Shown piece after piece: positions 32,210-40,546 of a stretch of 64,000 nt of DNA. Under the pieces are notes generated by a model. That model was given only the letters and a program-made list of their open reading frames with translations. It ran no database searches and had not been told where the DNA came from. Position 1 is the stretch's first letter, and the number at the start of each line of letters is the position of its first letter. The position numbers and the translations under genes are program-made. Location of the stretch: NCBI GenBank assembly GCA_004554245.1, contig SFND01000002.1, positions 62,001 to 126,000 on the forward strand. The letters are read 5' to 3'. Source of the stretch: Oribacterium sp. GTDB lineage: Bacteria; Bacillota_A; Clostridia; Lachnospirales; Lachnospiraceae.

Positions 32210-33256
32210 ATGAAAAAGATGAACAGATTTACAGCGATTTCCATGGCCGCGATGATGGCTGTGGCTTCCTTAAGTGCCTGTGGCTCCAGCTCCACACCGA
32301 CCGCGACGACCGCGGCAGCAGCAGAGACGACGGCAGCCGCAGCAGAGACCGATGCGACGACCGCAGCGGCAGCCGAGGCGACCGACGGTAAGACCTATAA
32401 GATCGGCGTACTCCAGCTCGTACAGCATGCGGCGCTCGATAAGGCAAACGAGGGCTTCGTAAAGGCTCTCGATGATTCGGGTATTTCCTATGAAATCGAT
32501 CAGCAGAACGCGTCCGGTGAGCAGTCTGCCTGCCAGACCATCGCTGAGAAGTTCGTAAATGATGGAGATGACCTTATCTATGCGATCGCGACGCCGGCAG
32601 CACAGGCCGCTTCCGCGGCGACGACCACCATCCCGATCGTTCTTTCCGCGGTAACCGATCCGGCAGAGTCCGGCCTTGTAGCTTCCAACGACGCGCCTGG
32701 CGGAAATGTCACCGGTACCTCTGATCTGACCCCGGTAGCGGAGCAGATCGATCTTCTGAAGCAGCTTCTTCCGGATGCGAAGACCGTCGGTATCCTTTTC
32801 TGTACCGCGGAGTCGAACTCCGAGATTCAGGCACAGATGGCGAGAGACGCCTGCGATAAGGCCGGCCTCGCACATGCGGATTACACCGTTTCCAGCTCGA
32901 ACGAGATCCAGACCGTCGTGGAGTCTATGATCGGTAAGGTTGACGTCATCTACGCACCGACCGATAACACCATCGCAGCCGGCATGGCGACCGTCGCTTC
33001 TGTCGCAACCGACAACAAGATCCCGATCATCTGTGGTGAGGAGAACATGGTCAATGAAGGCGGCCTCGCAACCTATGGCATCGACTACTACCAGCTCGGC
33101 TACATGGCAGGTGAGCAGGCTGTGGAGATCCTGAAGGATGGCAAGAATCCTGCAGATATCCCGATCGGCTACCTCAGTGCGGATAAGTGCACGATCGCTG
33201 TCAATCAGGAAACCGCTGATACACTCGGCATCGATGTTTCTTCTGTCAAGAAGTAA
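32210..33256 (+). CDS. ABC transporter substrate-binding lipoprotein (PF04392 type), second system
   Basis: 348 residues. A lipoprotein signal ends in LSAC (C24), followed by an Ala/Thr linker and a type I binding fold with KIGVLQLVQHAALDKAN, IYAIATPAAQAA, VLSAVTDPAESG and YAPTDNTIAAG. It is clearly homologous to the trpX-like protein at 12588. ATG 32210 has GAGGAG 7 bases upstream. It lacks a T-box: instead, two CTTTA-N6-TAAAG sites precede it. A terminator separates it from the permease gene. The ligand may be an aromatic amino acid or related compound. Confidence 0.87.
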   Translation: MKKMNRFTAISMAAMMAVASLSACGSSSTPTATTAAAAETTAAAAETDATTAAAAEATDGKTYKIGVLQLVQHAALDKANEGFVKALDDSGISYEIDQQNASGEQSACQTIAEKFVNDGDDLIYAIATPAAQAASAATTTIPIVLSAVTDPAESGLVASNDAPGGNVTGTSDLTPVAEQIDLLKQLLPDAKTVGILFCTAESNSEIQAQMARDACDKAGLAHADYTVSSSNEIQTVVESMIGKVDVIYAPTDNTIAAGMATVASVATDNKIPIICGEENMVNEGGLATYGIDYYQLGYMAGEQAVEILKDGKNPADIPIGYLSADKCTIAVNQETADTLGIDVSSVKK

Positions 33257-33367
33257 GTCGCTTTTCAGCCTTCTGTGCCGGGCGGTGGATATAAAGACTT
33301 CGTTCTTCGCATCATCGCAGGGGCGTCACGGATGAGGATGAAAACGAAATTTATTTTTCAGAACCGA

Positions 33368-33396
33368 GGGCGGAGCAGAGGCTTCGCCCTTTTTAT
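33368..33396 (+). terminator. Terminator between binding-protein and permease genes
   Basis: GGGCGGAGC (about 33368-33376) pairs with GCTTCGCCC (33381-33389), one G-T pair, then T5, so binding protein and permease are separate transcription units. Confidence 0.82.
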
Positions 33397-33404
33397 ATTC
33401 CTTG

Positions 33405-33433
33405 TTGACTTTAAAGTACTAAAGTCCTATGAT
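33405..33433 (+). promoter_or_regulatory. Promoter of the second permease gene, with an operator in its spacer
   Basis: TTGACT 33405-33410 and TATGAT 33428-33433 with a 17-bp spacer. The dyad GACTTTA/TAAAGTC (33407-33413 with 33420-33426), core CTTTAAAGTACTAAAG, fills the spacer, so a bound protein would block RNA polymerase. Confidence 0.8.
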
Positions 33434-33548
33434 TATGAAAGTTGTATCAGCGCTTTAAAGCGTCTATGTGACAGAATGTGTAGACCGCTTGGGAGGATGC
33501 TTTCTTGCGCAGGATACAACCTTATTTTTTATTACAGGAGGAAACCTC

Positions 33549-34502
33549 ATGAACGGTTTACTTGCATCCATGCTGGGCGCGGTTTCACAGGGACTCATCT
33601 GGTCGATGATGGTGCTCGGCGTCTATATCACCTTTAAGCTTTTAAATATCGCCGATATGACGACGGACGGTGCCTTCGCACTGGGCGGCTGTGTGTGCGC
33701 GACGATGATGCTCGCGGGACTCGATCCGACCCTCGCACTGATCTGCGGTTCACTGGCAGGTGGCGTGGCAGGTGCGGTGACCGGTGTTTTACATACCTTC
33801 TTCGGTATTCCGGCGATCCTCGCTGGAATCCTGACCCAGATCTCACTCTGGTCCATCAATCTCCGGATCATGTCGGATAAGTCGAATCAGTCGGTGAATA
33901 AGATTGCGTCCGACATCACCTTCTGGGTGGATAAGCTCGGCATCACCCAGTCGCAGGCGACGCTGATCGTCGGACTCATCGTCGCGATCGCACTGATCGC
34001 CATTCTCTACTGGTTTTTCGGTACCGAACTCGGTGCGGCACTGCGTGCAACGGGTAACAACGAGGATATGATCCGGGCCCTCGGCGTAGATACGAACCAT
34101 GCGAAGCTGCTCGGCCTCGTCATCGCGAACGTCCTCTGCGGCCTGTCCGGCGCCCTCGTCTGCCAGTCCACGAAGTATGCGGATGTCGGTATGGGTACCG
34201 GTGCGATCGTCATCGGCCTCGCGTCCATCGTCATCGGTGAAGTCATTTTCGCCCATGCACGTAATTTCGCAATGCGTTTAAGCTCGGCGGTCATCGGCTG
34301 TGTCATTTACTTCGTTATCCGTGCCGTCGTGCTCCGTCTCGGTATGAAGGCGAACGACATGAAGCTTCTGTCGGCGGTCATCGTCGCCCTCGCGCTCTGT
34401 ATCCCGGTAGCGATGCAGAAGTATCGTGCAGCGAAGAGCTATCGTGAGCGTGTATCCGAGGATGAGGAAGCGACGGATGCACTCGAGCAGAAGGAGGCAT
34501 AA
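33549..34502 (+). CDS. ABC transporter permease, second PF04392-linked system
   Basis: 317 residues with about eight or nine membrane segments, homologous to the permease at 14131. LGAALRATGNNEDMIRALG near residue 175 is the ATPase-contact loop. ATG 33549 has AGGAGG at 33536-33541; longer in-frame starts lack one. It is transcribed from its own promoter with a repressor-like site in the spacer. The ATPase gene follows after 3 bases. Confidence 0.88.
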   Translation: MNGLLASMLGAVSQGLIWSMMVLGVYITFKLLNIADMTTDGAFALGGCVCATMMLAGLDPTLALICGSLAGGVAGAVTGVLHTFFGIPAILAGILTQISLWSINLRIMSDKSNQSVNKIASDITFWVDKLGITQSQATLIVGLIVAIALIAILYWFFGTELGAALRATGNNEDMIRALGVDTNHAKLLGLVIANVLCGLSGALVCQSTKYADVGMGTGAIVIGLASIVIGEVIFAHARNFAMRLSSAVIGCVIYFVIRAVVLRLGMKANDMKLLSAVIVALALCIPVAMQKYRAAKSYRERVSEDEEATDALEQKEA

Positions 34503-34505
34503 GCG

Positions 34506-35303
34506 ATGTTAGTGATCAAGAACGTACGAAAGACCTTTAACAAGGGAACCGTCAATGAAAAGAAGGCACTGCGTGGCATCAACCTGACCCTGAACGATGG
34601 TGATTTCGTGACCATCATCGGCGGTAACGGTGCCGGCAAGTCGACCCTTCTCAATATGATCGCCGGTGCCTATCCGGTCGATTCCGGCATCATCGAGATC
34701 GATGGTGAGAACATCACGAAGCAGCCGGAGTGCAAGCGCGCGAAGTACATCGGACGTGTATTCCAGGATCCGATGAAGGGCACGGCTGCCGACATGCAGA
34801 TCGAGGAGAATATGGCGCTCGCCTTCCGAAGAGGAGAGCGCAGACGTCTCCGCTGGGCGGTTACCCAGAAGGAGCGTGAGTTCTATAAGGATGCGCTCGA
34901 GCGTCTCGGCCTCGGTCTGCAGAGCCGTATGACCAGTAAGGTCGGACTCCTGTCCGGTGGTCAGCGCCAGGCCCTGACCCTGCTGATGGCGACGCTCAAG
35001 CGTCCGCATCTGCTCCTGCTTGACGAGCATACCGCGGCCCTCGATCCGAAGACCGCCTCGAAGGTCCTGGCTCTCACCGAGGAAATCGTCGGGGAGAACC
35101 ATCTGACGGCCCTCATGGTTACCCACAACATGAACGACGCGATCCGCATCGGAAACCGCCTCATCATGATGGATAACGGAAAGATCATCTATGATGTCGC
35201 CGGGGAAGAGAAGAAAAAGCTCACCGTCGAGGATCTGCTTCAGAAGTTCGAGGAGGCCTCCGGCGGAACCTTCGCGAACGACCGTATGATGCTCGCGCGA
35301 TGA
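34506..35303 (+). CDS. ABC transporter ATP-binding protein, second PF04392-linked system
   Basis: 265 residues. Walker A is GGNGAGKST near residue 38, the signature is LLSGGQRQALTLLMATL, Walker B LLLLDEHTAALDP, and the switch region ALMVTHNMND. It is strikingly similar to the ATPase at 15077, so the two transporters probably descend from one duplication. GGAGG about 8 bases before ATG 34506. It ends the second transporter unit. Confidence 0.92.
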   Translation: MLVIKNVRKTFNKGTVNEKKALRGINLTLNDGDFVTIIGGNGAGKSTLLNMIAGAYPVDSGIIEIDGENITKQPECKRAKYIGRVFQDPMKGTAADMQIEENMALAFRRGERRRLRWAVTQKEREFYKDALERLGLGLQSRMTSKVGLLSGGQRQALTLLMATLKRPHLLLLDEHTAALDPKTASKVLALTEEIVGENHLTALMVTHNMNDAIRIGNRLIMMDNGKIIYDVAGEEKKKLTVEDLLQKFEEASGGTFANDRMMLAR

Positions 35304-35399
35304 TGTGACGGACGGAAGCATTGGCGCAGGGCAATGCAGGCGACTGGAACGCAGGCGGCTGTGCCGTGCGCTTCTGAAAAAAATAATGTAAATACAGGA

Positions 35400-35444
35400 C
35401 CCCTATGCTATAATGCTCGTGATTTTGAGTTTATAGGATAGGGG
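35400..35444. promoter_or_regulatory. 14-bp inverted repeat spanning -10 and ribosome site
   Basis: CCCCTATGCTATAA (35400-35413) and TTATAGGATAGGGG (35431-35444) pair with a single mismatch. The left arm holds the -10 TATAAT (35409-35414), and the right arm holds the AGGGG ribosome site of the NlpC/P60 gene. Confidence 0.75.
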
Positions 35445-35451
35445 CATTTTT

Positions 35452-37107
35452 ATGGGAAAGCCTGGAAGAAGCAGAAAAAAACAGGGTATGGGAAGTGAGG
35501 CGAAGCAAAGGATTCTTCTGATTTCGGCGCTCGTTTTCTGCGTCCTGATTATGGGCCTCATGATCCGCGTACTGGTGCGCGGCGGGAAGCAGGAGGCCGT
35601 CGTGGAAGAGCAGCAGCTGAGCTCGGAAAGTGAGTGTACGGCGGTCCCGGAAACGATTTCGACGGAATCGCAGATTCGGCGTCTCACCGATCAGATACAG
35701 GCGGATACGTTGCAGCGGGTGCTGCAGCAGTATGCGACGCTCGGCATCGTGAAGTGTGACAGCTACATCAACTTCCGTTCGGCACCGAACCAGAACGATC
35801 TCACGAACATCATGGGTGAGCTTACGAACGGTGCGGCCGTGAACATCCTCGAGATGGATCCGGAGGGGGCCGAGGGCTGGGTGCATGTGCAGTCCGGCGG
35901 GATGGATGGCTATATGTCGAAGCGCTATCTCGTGACCGGCGAGGAGGCGATCGCGATGGTGCCGGAGCTGATCCGCGTGCGTGCGACCGTCATCACCGAA
36001 CATCTCCGGATGCGTTCGGGACCGGTCATCGAGGACGGCAATACGGTCGGCTCCGCGGCGAAGGGCGAGAAGTATGAGGTACTCGAGCGTGCCGGTCAGA
36101 GCTGGATCAAGATCGCGCCGGATAACATCGATACCATCGACACCTGCTATATGTCGGCGGATCCTCAGTATGTGACGATCGACTACGGCCTCGACGAGGC
36201 GCGCACCCTGAACCTGAAGGCGAAGGTGCTCAATATGTACGATCATCTCGGTGTGTCCCTCGCAAGCGACTACATCAACGTGCGCTCCTCACCGAAGGAG
36301 GACGGAATCAATAATATCGTCGGTAAGTTCCCAGGCTATGCCGGCTGCAATATCCTCGGCGAGGAGGACGGCTGGTATAAGATCCAGTCCGGTCCGGTCA
36401 CCGGCTATGTGCGGAAGGACCTGATCGCGACGGGCGATACGGCGCAGAATCTCGCCGTGCAGCACGCGCAGGTCATGGCGATCGTAAACACGGAGTCTCT
36501 GAACGTCCGCTCAGAGGCCTCGACCGATTCGAAGGCCTGGACGGCGGTCACCTCCGGTCAGCGTTATAATGTACTGAATCAGCTGGACGGCTGGGTACAG
36601 CTCGAGCTGGACGCGGGTGATGATGACGGTGAAGATCAGGGCGCGTTCGTCTCGACGCGTGACAGCAACGTCACCGTGCAGTATGCACTGCAGGAGGCCA
36701 TCGAGTACTATCCGGCGGTCGAGGCTGCGAACGCGGCCATGGCCTTCCGAAACAAGATCGTCAACTTCGCCTGTCAGTTCGTCGGTAATCGCTATGTCTG
36801 GGGCGGCACCTCGCTCACCAATGGCTGTGACTGCTCCGGCTTCACGCAGTCAGTACTGAAGAACTTCGGCATCTCTGTCCCACGTGTATCCCGTGATCAG
36901 GCGCGGAGCGGATCGAAGGTGACGAGTGCGAATATGCGCCCGGGCGACCTCATTTTCTACGCAAACCGCAGTGGTACGATCAACCACGTCGGTATGTACA
37001 TCGGAAATGGCCAGGTGGTCAACGCCGCTTCCACCCGCTCCGGTATCCGCATCTACCGCTGGAACTACCGGACCCCGGTGGCCATCCGAAACGTCATCGG
37101 CGACTGA
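35452..37107 (+). CDS. Secreted or membrane-anchored SH3-repeat NlpC/P60 cell-wall hydrolase
   Basis: 551 residues. A basic N terminus is followed by a membrane segment (residues 21-40). Four bacterial SH3-type repeats follow (YINFRSAPNQND, LRMRSGPVIEDG, YINVRSSPKEDG, LNVRSEASTDSK at roughly 105, 185, 275 and 345). The C-terminal NlpC/P60 peptidase has catalytic C461 in CDCSGF and H512 in INHVGMYIG. It should cleave peptidoglycan stem peptides, targeted by the SH3 domains. AGGGG lies 7 bases before ATG and inside an inverted repeat. Monocistronic in appearance. Confidence 0.92.
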   Translation: MGKPGRSRKKQGMGSEAKQRILLISALVFCVLIMGLMIRVLVRGGKQEAVVEEQQLSSESECTAVPETISTESQIRRLTDQIQADTLQRVLQQYATLGIVKCDSYINFRSAPNQNDLTNIMGELTNGAAVNILEMDPEGAEGWVHVQSGGMDGYMSKRYLVTGEEAIAMVPELIRVRATVITEHLRMRSGPVIEDGNTVGSAAKGEKYEVLERAGQSWIKIAPDNIDTIDTCYMSADPQYVTIDYGLDEARTLNLKAKVLNMYDHLGVSLASDYINVRSSPKEDGINNIVGKFPGYAGCNILGEEDGWYKIQSGPVTGYVRKDLIATGDTAQNLAVQHAQVMAIVNTESLNVRSEASTDSKAWTAVTSGQRYNVLNQLDGWVQLELDAGDDDGEDQGAFVSTRDSNVTVQYALQEAIEYYPAVEAANAAMAFRNKIVNFACQFVGNRYVWGGTSLTNGCDCSGFTQSVLKNFGISVPRVSRDQARSGSKVTSANMRPGDLIFYANRSGTINHVGMYIGNGQVVNAASTRSGIRIYRWNYRTPVAIRNVIGD

Positions 37108-37122
37108 CCCACCGCGCCAGAC

Positions 37123-37158
37123 TTAATGGGGTCTGACCCCATTAAATTTTTATAAACT
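37123..37158. repeat. GGGGTCTGACCCC-type repeat, single unit
   Basis: TTAATGGGGTCTGACCCCAT, then TAAATTTTTATAAAC, as at 27447-27475. It lies between the NlpC/P60 and YczE-like genes. Confidence 0.78.
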
Positions 37159-37179
37159 TTTAGAGGAGAAGAAACATCT

Positions 37180-37794
37180 ATGCAGAATAACAAGATCAGT
37201 GCAAGCCGCATCGCCGGTATGCTCCTCGGCTGTGTCGTGATTTCCCTCGGCATCGCCTTCTTCAAGCAGTCCGGGCTGGGCAATGACTCCATCACGGCGC
37301 TTAACCTCCGGACATCGGAGCTCCTCGGGATCTCCCTCGGCACCATGAATCTGATGGCGAACACGCTCTTTTTCATCGTCGAGATCCTCTGGGGCCGGAA
37401 ATACATCGGTCTCGGCACCTTCTTTAACTGGGTGACCATCGGCTACATCGTGACCTTCTTTTATCAGCACATCGAACAGATCTTCGGCGTGGCGTCGTCC
37501 TTTCCGGTACAGCTGATCTTCGTGATTCTCGGTGTCGTGATCACCTCCGTCGGTGTTTCAATGTACCAGACCGCGAACCTCGGCATCGCCCCGTACGATT
37601 ATCTCGCCATCGGTCTCGCCGACCATACCCCATTTCCATACTTCGGCTGCCGCGTCTTCACGGACGCCCTGACCGCGCTCATCACCTTCCTGCTCGGCGG
37701 ACTTATCGGCCTCGGTACCCTGATCTGCGCCTTCGGCCTCGGCCCCTTCATCAGCTTCTTTGATACCCATTTCTCAAAGAAGTGGATTCGCTGA
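37180..37794 (+). CDS. YczE/YyaS-type integral membrane protein
   Basis: 204 residues with about five hydrophobic segments. The N-terminal RIAGMLLGCVVISLGIAFFK and the GLGNDSITALNLRTSELLG loop, followed by GLGTFFNWVTIGYIVTFF, are typical of the YczE/YitT-like family in Bacillota (some now DUF6198). Function unknown. AGAGGAG lies 8 to 12 bases before ATG. The repeat at 37123 separates it from the hydrolase. Confidence 0.85.
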   Translation: MQNNKISASRIAGMLLGCVVISLGIAFFKQSGLGNDSITALNLRTSELLGISLGTMNLMANTLFFIVEILWGRKYIGLGTFFNWVTIGYIVTFFYQHIEQIFGVASSFPVQLIFVILGVVITSVGVSMYQTANLGIAPYDYLAIGLADHTPFPYFGCRVFTDALTALITFLLGGLIGLGTLICAFGLGPFISFFDTHFSKKWIR

Positions 37795-37946
37795 AACAAT
37801 GATGCCCTCCTGGGCCTCACTTTAATCGAAACAAATTGTTTTAACGAACATGCAACGGGGTTATGGAGAATTTTACAAGTAGTTATTGAAACTATGTGCA
37901 TGCGGGTGTATGATAGGCTCAATGTTTCAAAAGGAGTGATCATACT

Positions 37947-38834
37947 ATGCATTCTTATATACTCAGCTGTTGCTCAACGGCGGATATGCCGGAGTCCTGG
38001 TACCAGGAGCGCGAGGTCAATGTCTGCTACTTCCACCTTCGTGTCGGAGACGATGAGTACCTCGACGATTTCGGACACTCGATTTCCTCGTCCGAGGTAT
38101 ATCGTCGTATGCTGGCCGGTGAACGTTCGCAGACCTCACAGGTCAATGTCGAGGAGTACGTCGAGCGTTTCCGCCCATACCTCGAGGCAGGAAAGGATAT
38201 CCTGCATGTCACGCTTTCGAGCGGTATTTCCGGTACCCTCAACTCTGCACGGATCGCAGCCGAGGATCTGCAGGAAGCCTTCCCGGAGCGGAAAATCTAC
38301 ATCGTGGATTCCCTCTGCGCATCCTCTGGCTACGGACTGCTTATGGATAAGCTCTGCGATTTACGGGATGAGGGGATGGACATCGACGCACTTCGTGACT
38401 ACGCAGAGACGGAGAAGCATAAGGTGCAGCACCTGGTACTGACGACGAACCTTAAGTTTCTCATCATGGGTGGTCGTGTATCGAAGGCCTCCGGTGCGAT
38501 CGGTACGATCCTCAATATCTGTCCGATGATCGAGCTCGTGAAGGATGGAACCCTCAAGGTGGAGGAAAAGCTTCGTGGTAAGCGGAAGGCCATCGCACGG
38601 CTCGAAGAGAAGATGGAGGAGCTTGCGGAGAACGGACTTCAGTACAGCGATACCTGCTTCGTCGGAAATTCCGAGTGCGAGGAGGATGCCGAGAAGCTGC
38701 GGGAGATGATCGAGTCCCGTTTCGAGCACCTGAAGGGGAAAATCCGAATCTATCCGATCGGCCCGACCATTGGATGTCATACCGGCCCTGGAACCCTGAC
38801 GGTGTTCTTCTTCGGAAAAGAACGAACTGAATAA
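37947..38834 (+). CDS. DegV family fatty-acid-binding protein
   Basis: 295 residues. The DegV fold is shown by SCCSTADMP at the N terminus, the TSQVNVEEY segment near residue 62, HVTLSSGISGTLNSARIAAE near residue 90, the VDSLCASSGYGLLM block and the C-terminal IGPTIGCHTGPGTLTVFFFG. DegV/FakB proteins hold fatty acids for phosphorylation by FakA; no FakA is in the window. A strong 18-bp hairpin and a second terminator follow. Confidence 0.92.
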   Translation: MHSYILSCCSTADMPESWYQEREVNVCYFHLRVGDDEYLDDFGHSISSSEVYRRMLAGERSQTSQVNVEEYVERFRPYLEAGKDILHVTLSSGISGTLNSARIAAEDLQEAFPERKIYIVDSLCASSGYGLLMDKLCDLRDEGMDIDALRDYAETEKHKVQHLVLTTNLKFLIMGGRVSKASGAIGTILNICPMIELVKDGTLKVEEKLRGKRKAIARLEEKMEELAENGLQYSDTCFVGNSECEEDAEKLREMIESRFEHLKGKIRIYPIGPTIGCHTGPGTLTVFFFGKERTE

Positions 38835-38854
38835 AACGAAATATACGATGAGAT

Positions 38855-38929
38855 CGTAAGTGTTCAGCCAGGAGCCCCTGGCTGAACGCTTACGACATAA
38901 GGGGACTGCCTGTGCGCAGCCCTCTTTTT
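38855..38929 (+). terminator. Two terminator hairpins after degV
   Basis: First an 18-bp stem with a single G-T pair (38855-38872 with 38877-38894), without a T tract. Then AGGG/CCCT and CTGC/GCAG (38900-38923), followed by CTTTTTG. Confidence 0.82.
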
Positions 38930-38931
38930 GA

Positions 38932-38960
38932 TTGACTTTCGCGATGTGCAGTGCTAATCT
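38932..38960 (+). promoter_or_regulatory. Promoter of the PrpR-N-like regulator gene
   Basis: TTGACT 38932-38937 and TAATCT 38955-38960 with a 17-bp spacer. The leader to the start codon is about 145 bases. Confidence 0.7.
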
Positions 38961-39112
38961 CCGCATAAAAGACGCAAGTCGTAATTTACAGTATCGCGCA
39001 GAACGAAGCCCAGCGTATGCATCCGTTGAAGCATCCACTGAGCGGTCAAAGGCATCTGTGTCATGAAGGATGCATCTGATGTTCGCGCGGTCGAAGAGTA
39101 TGGAGCAGATCT

Positions 39113-40429
39113 ATGATTAATGTTGCAATTGTAAGCCCGGATCATTCGCTGGAGCCTGTAGAGAAGGTCATCGCAGAGCATGATTTCGGCTGTCAGTTTT
39201 TTCAGTATATCTATCGAAAGATGAGTGACATCGATGCCATCTACCAGGATGTGAAGGGAAAGTGCGATGTCATTTTCTTCTCTGGCGAGCTGGGCTATCA
39301 CTATATCAAGAACAAGTTTCCGGATAACCGCATCCCATGTACCTTCACGGCATATGAGCCGATCGATGTGCTGTCGATCCTGCTGCAGTTTCAGATCGAC
39401 CATCCGGAGACGAAGCTGAATCGTGTTTTCTGTGATTTCCTGACGACGACAAACAACTATATGGAAGTGCCGCAGTATGTAAAGAAGGAGAACTGTCCGT
39501 ACTTTTTCGAGGACACGCACTACGACTACCGGCATATCACCGCGTATGCGAAGAAGCTCTGGGATGAAGGAAAGATCGATCTGATCCTGTCCCGGTCCAT
39601 CAATAACCTGACCCGCCTCGATGAGCTGCATATCCCGTATGTTGCCGTGTTCCCTTCGGAGGATATGATCGTGAAGTCGATCCGCTCCGCACTGAACGAG
39701 CTCCGTCTGGACTCGATCAATCTGAAGGATGAGCTCAGCATCCTGATGCGTCTGCCGTTTGACGAGGATGTCGAGCAGGAGGAGCAGGAGTACCGTGAGG
39801 CGACGGTCTACAAGCTGCTGGCGGACTACCGGAAGGCGAATCATCTGCACTTCCGTATCTCCCAGGGCTTCAACCAGTTCGAGATCCATGTGCAGGTCCC
39901 GTCCGGTGCGCCACAGCTCGATACGATCCGTACACTGCTGCTGATCCTGAAGAAGGAGCTGAACTTCCCGTTCCGCATCGGTGCCGGTGTCAGTCCGTCC
40001 TATGAGCGCTCACGTTACTTCGCGGAGCACGCCCTCATGGAGGCGGATCGCTATGGCCGCAATGATGCCTTCTTCATGGACGAAGAGGATAAGATCACCG
40101 GACCGCTCAGTGCGGATAATCAGCTGATGTACAACTACTCGAATGAAAAGGCACTTGCGTTTGCAAGAGAGAACGGGATCAACGAGACCAATATCCTGAA
40201 GCTGATCAGCATCTTCGAGCAGAATGAGGCGCAGCTGATCAGCTCCCATGCGCTCTCCGAGAAGCTTGGCATCACGATGCGTTCCGCGAGCCGTATCCTC
40301 GCGAAGCTCTACGATCTCGATATGATCCGCTTCCGTGATACCGCTCCGGATACCAAAACGCCGCGTCAGGGTCGACCGTCGCATTATTATCACTTTAATC
40401 CGTCTGCGTTCAAGGAAGCGCTGCTCTGA
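39113..40429 (+). CDS. Putative regulator: PrpR-N-like sensor, degenerate GGDEF-like middle, C-terminal winged helix
   Basis: 438 residues with no signal peptide. Residues 1-190 look like a PrpR_N-type sensor (YIYRKMSDIDAIYQDVKGKC, FFSGELGYHYIK, later LILSRSINNLTRLDELHIP). Residues of about 225-330 have the layout of a GGDEF-like fold (LLADYRKANHLHFRIS, FRIGAGVSPSYERSRYFAEH) but no GGDEF motif, so cyclase activity is not expected. The C terminus, SSHALSEKLGITMRSASRIL followed by LYDLDMIRF and RPSHYYHF, is a winged helix. It probably acts as a transcription factor with an unknown signal. No obvious target operon adjoins; ftsK lies downstream. Confidence 0.7.
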   Translation: MINVAIVSPDHSLEPVEKVIAEHDFGCQFFQYIYRKMSDIDAIYQDVKGKCDVIFFSGELGYHYIKNKFPDNRIPCTFTAYEPIDVLSILLQFQIDHPETKLNRVFCDFLTTTNNYMEVPQYVKKENCPYFFEDTHYDYRHITAYAKKLWDEGKIDLILSRSINNLTRLDELHIPYVAVFPSEDMIVKSIRSALNELRLDSINLKDELSILMRLPFDEDVEQEEQEYREATVYKLLADYRKANHLHFRISQGFNQFEIHVQVPSGAPQLDTIRTLLLILKKELNFPFRIGAGVSPSYERSRYFAEHALMEADRYGRNDAFFMDEEDKITGPLSADNQLMYNYSNEKALAFARENGINETNILKLISIFEQNEAQLISSHALSEKLGITMRSASRILAKLYDLDMIRFRDTAPDTKTPRQGRPSHYYHFNPSAFKEALL

Positions 40430-40546
40430 ACGAGCACGCACAAGTATCGATATAGACGCAAACGCCTGTTTTAGATATAGATTTTGCTGGAGTTTTGGAG
40501 TATAATACTAAAGTTACATTCAGATATTACGACCAGGTGAGGTGAT

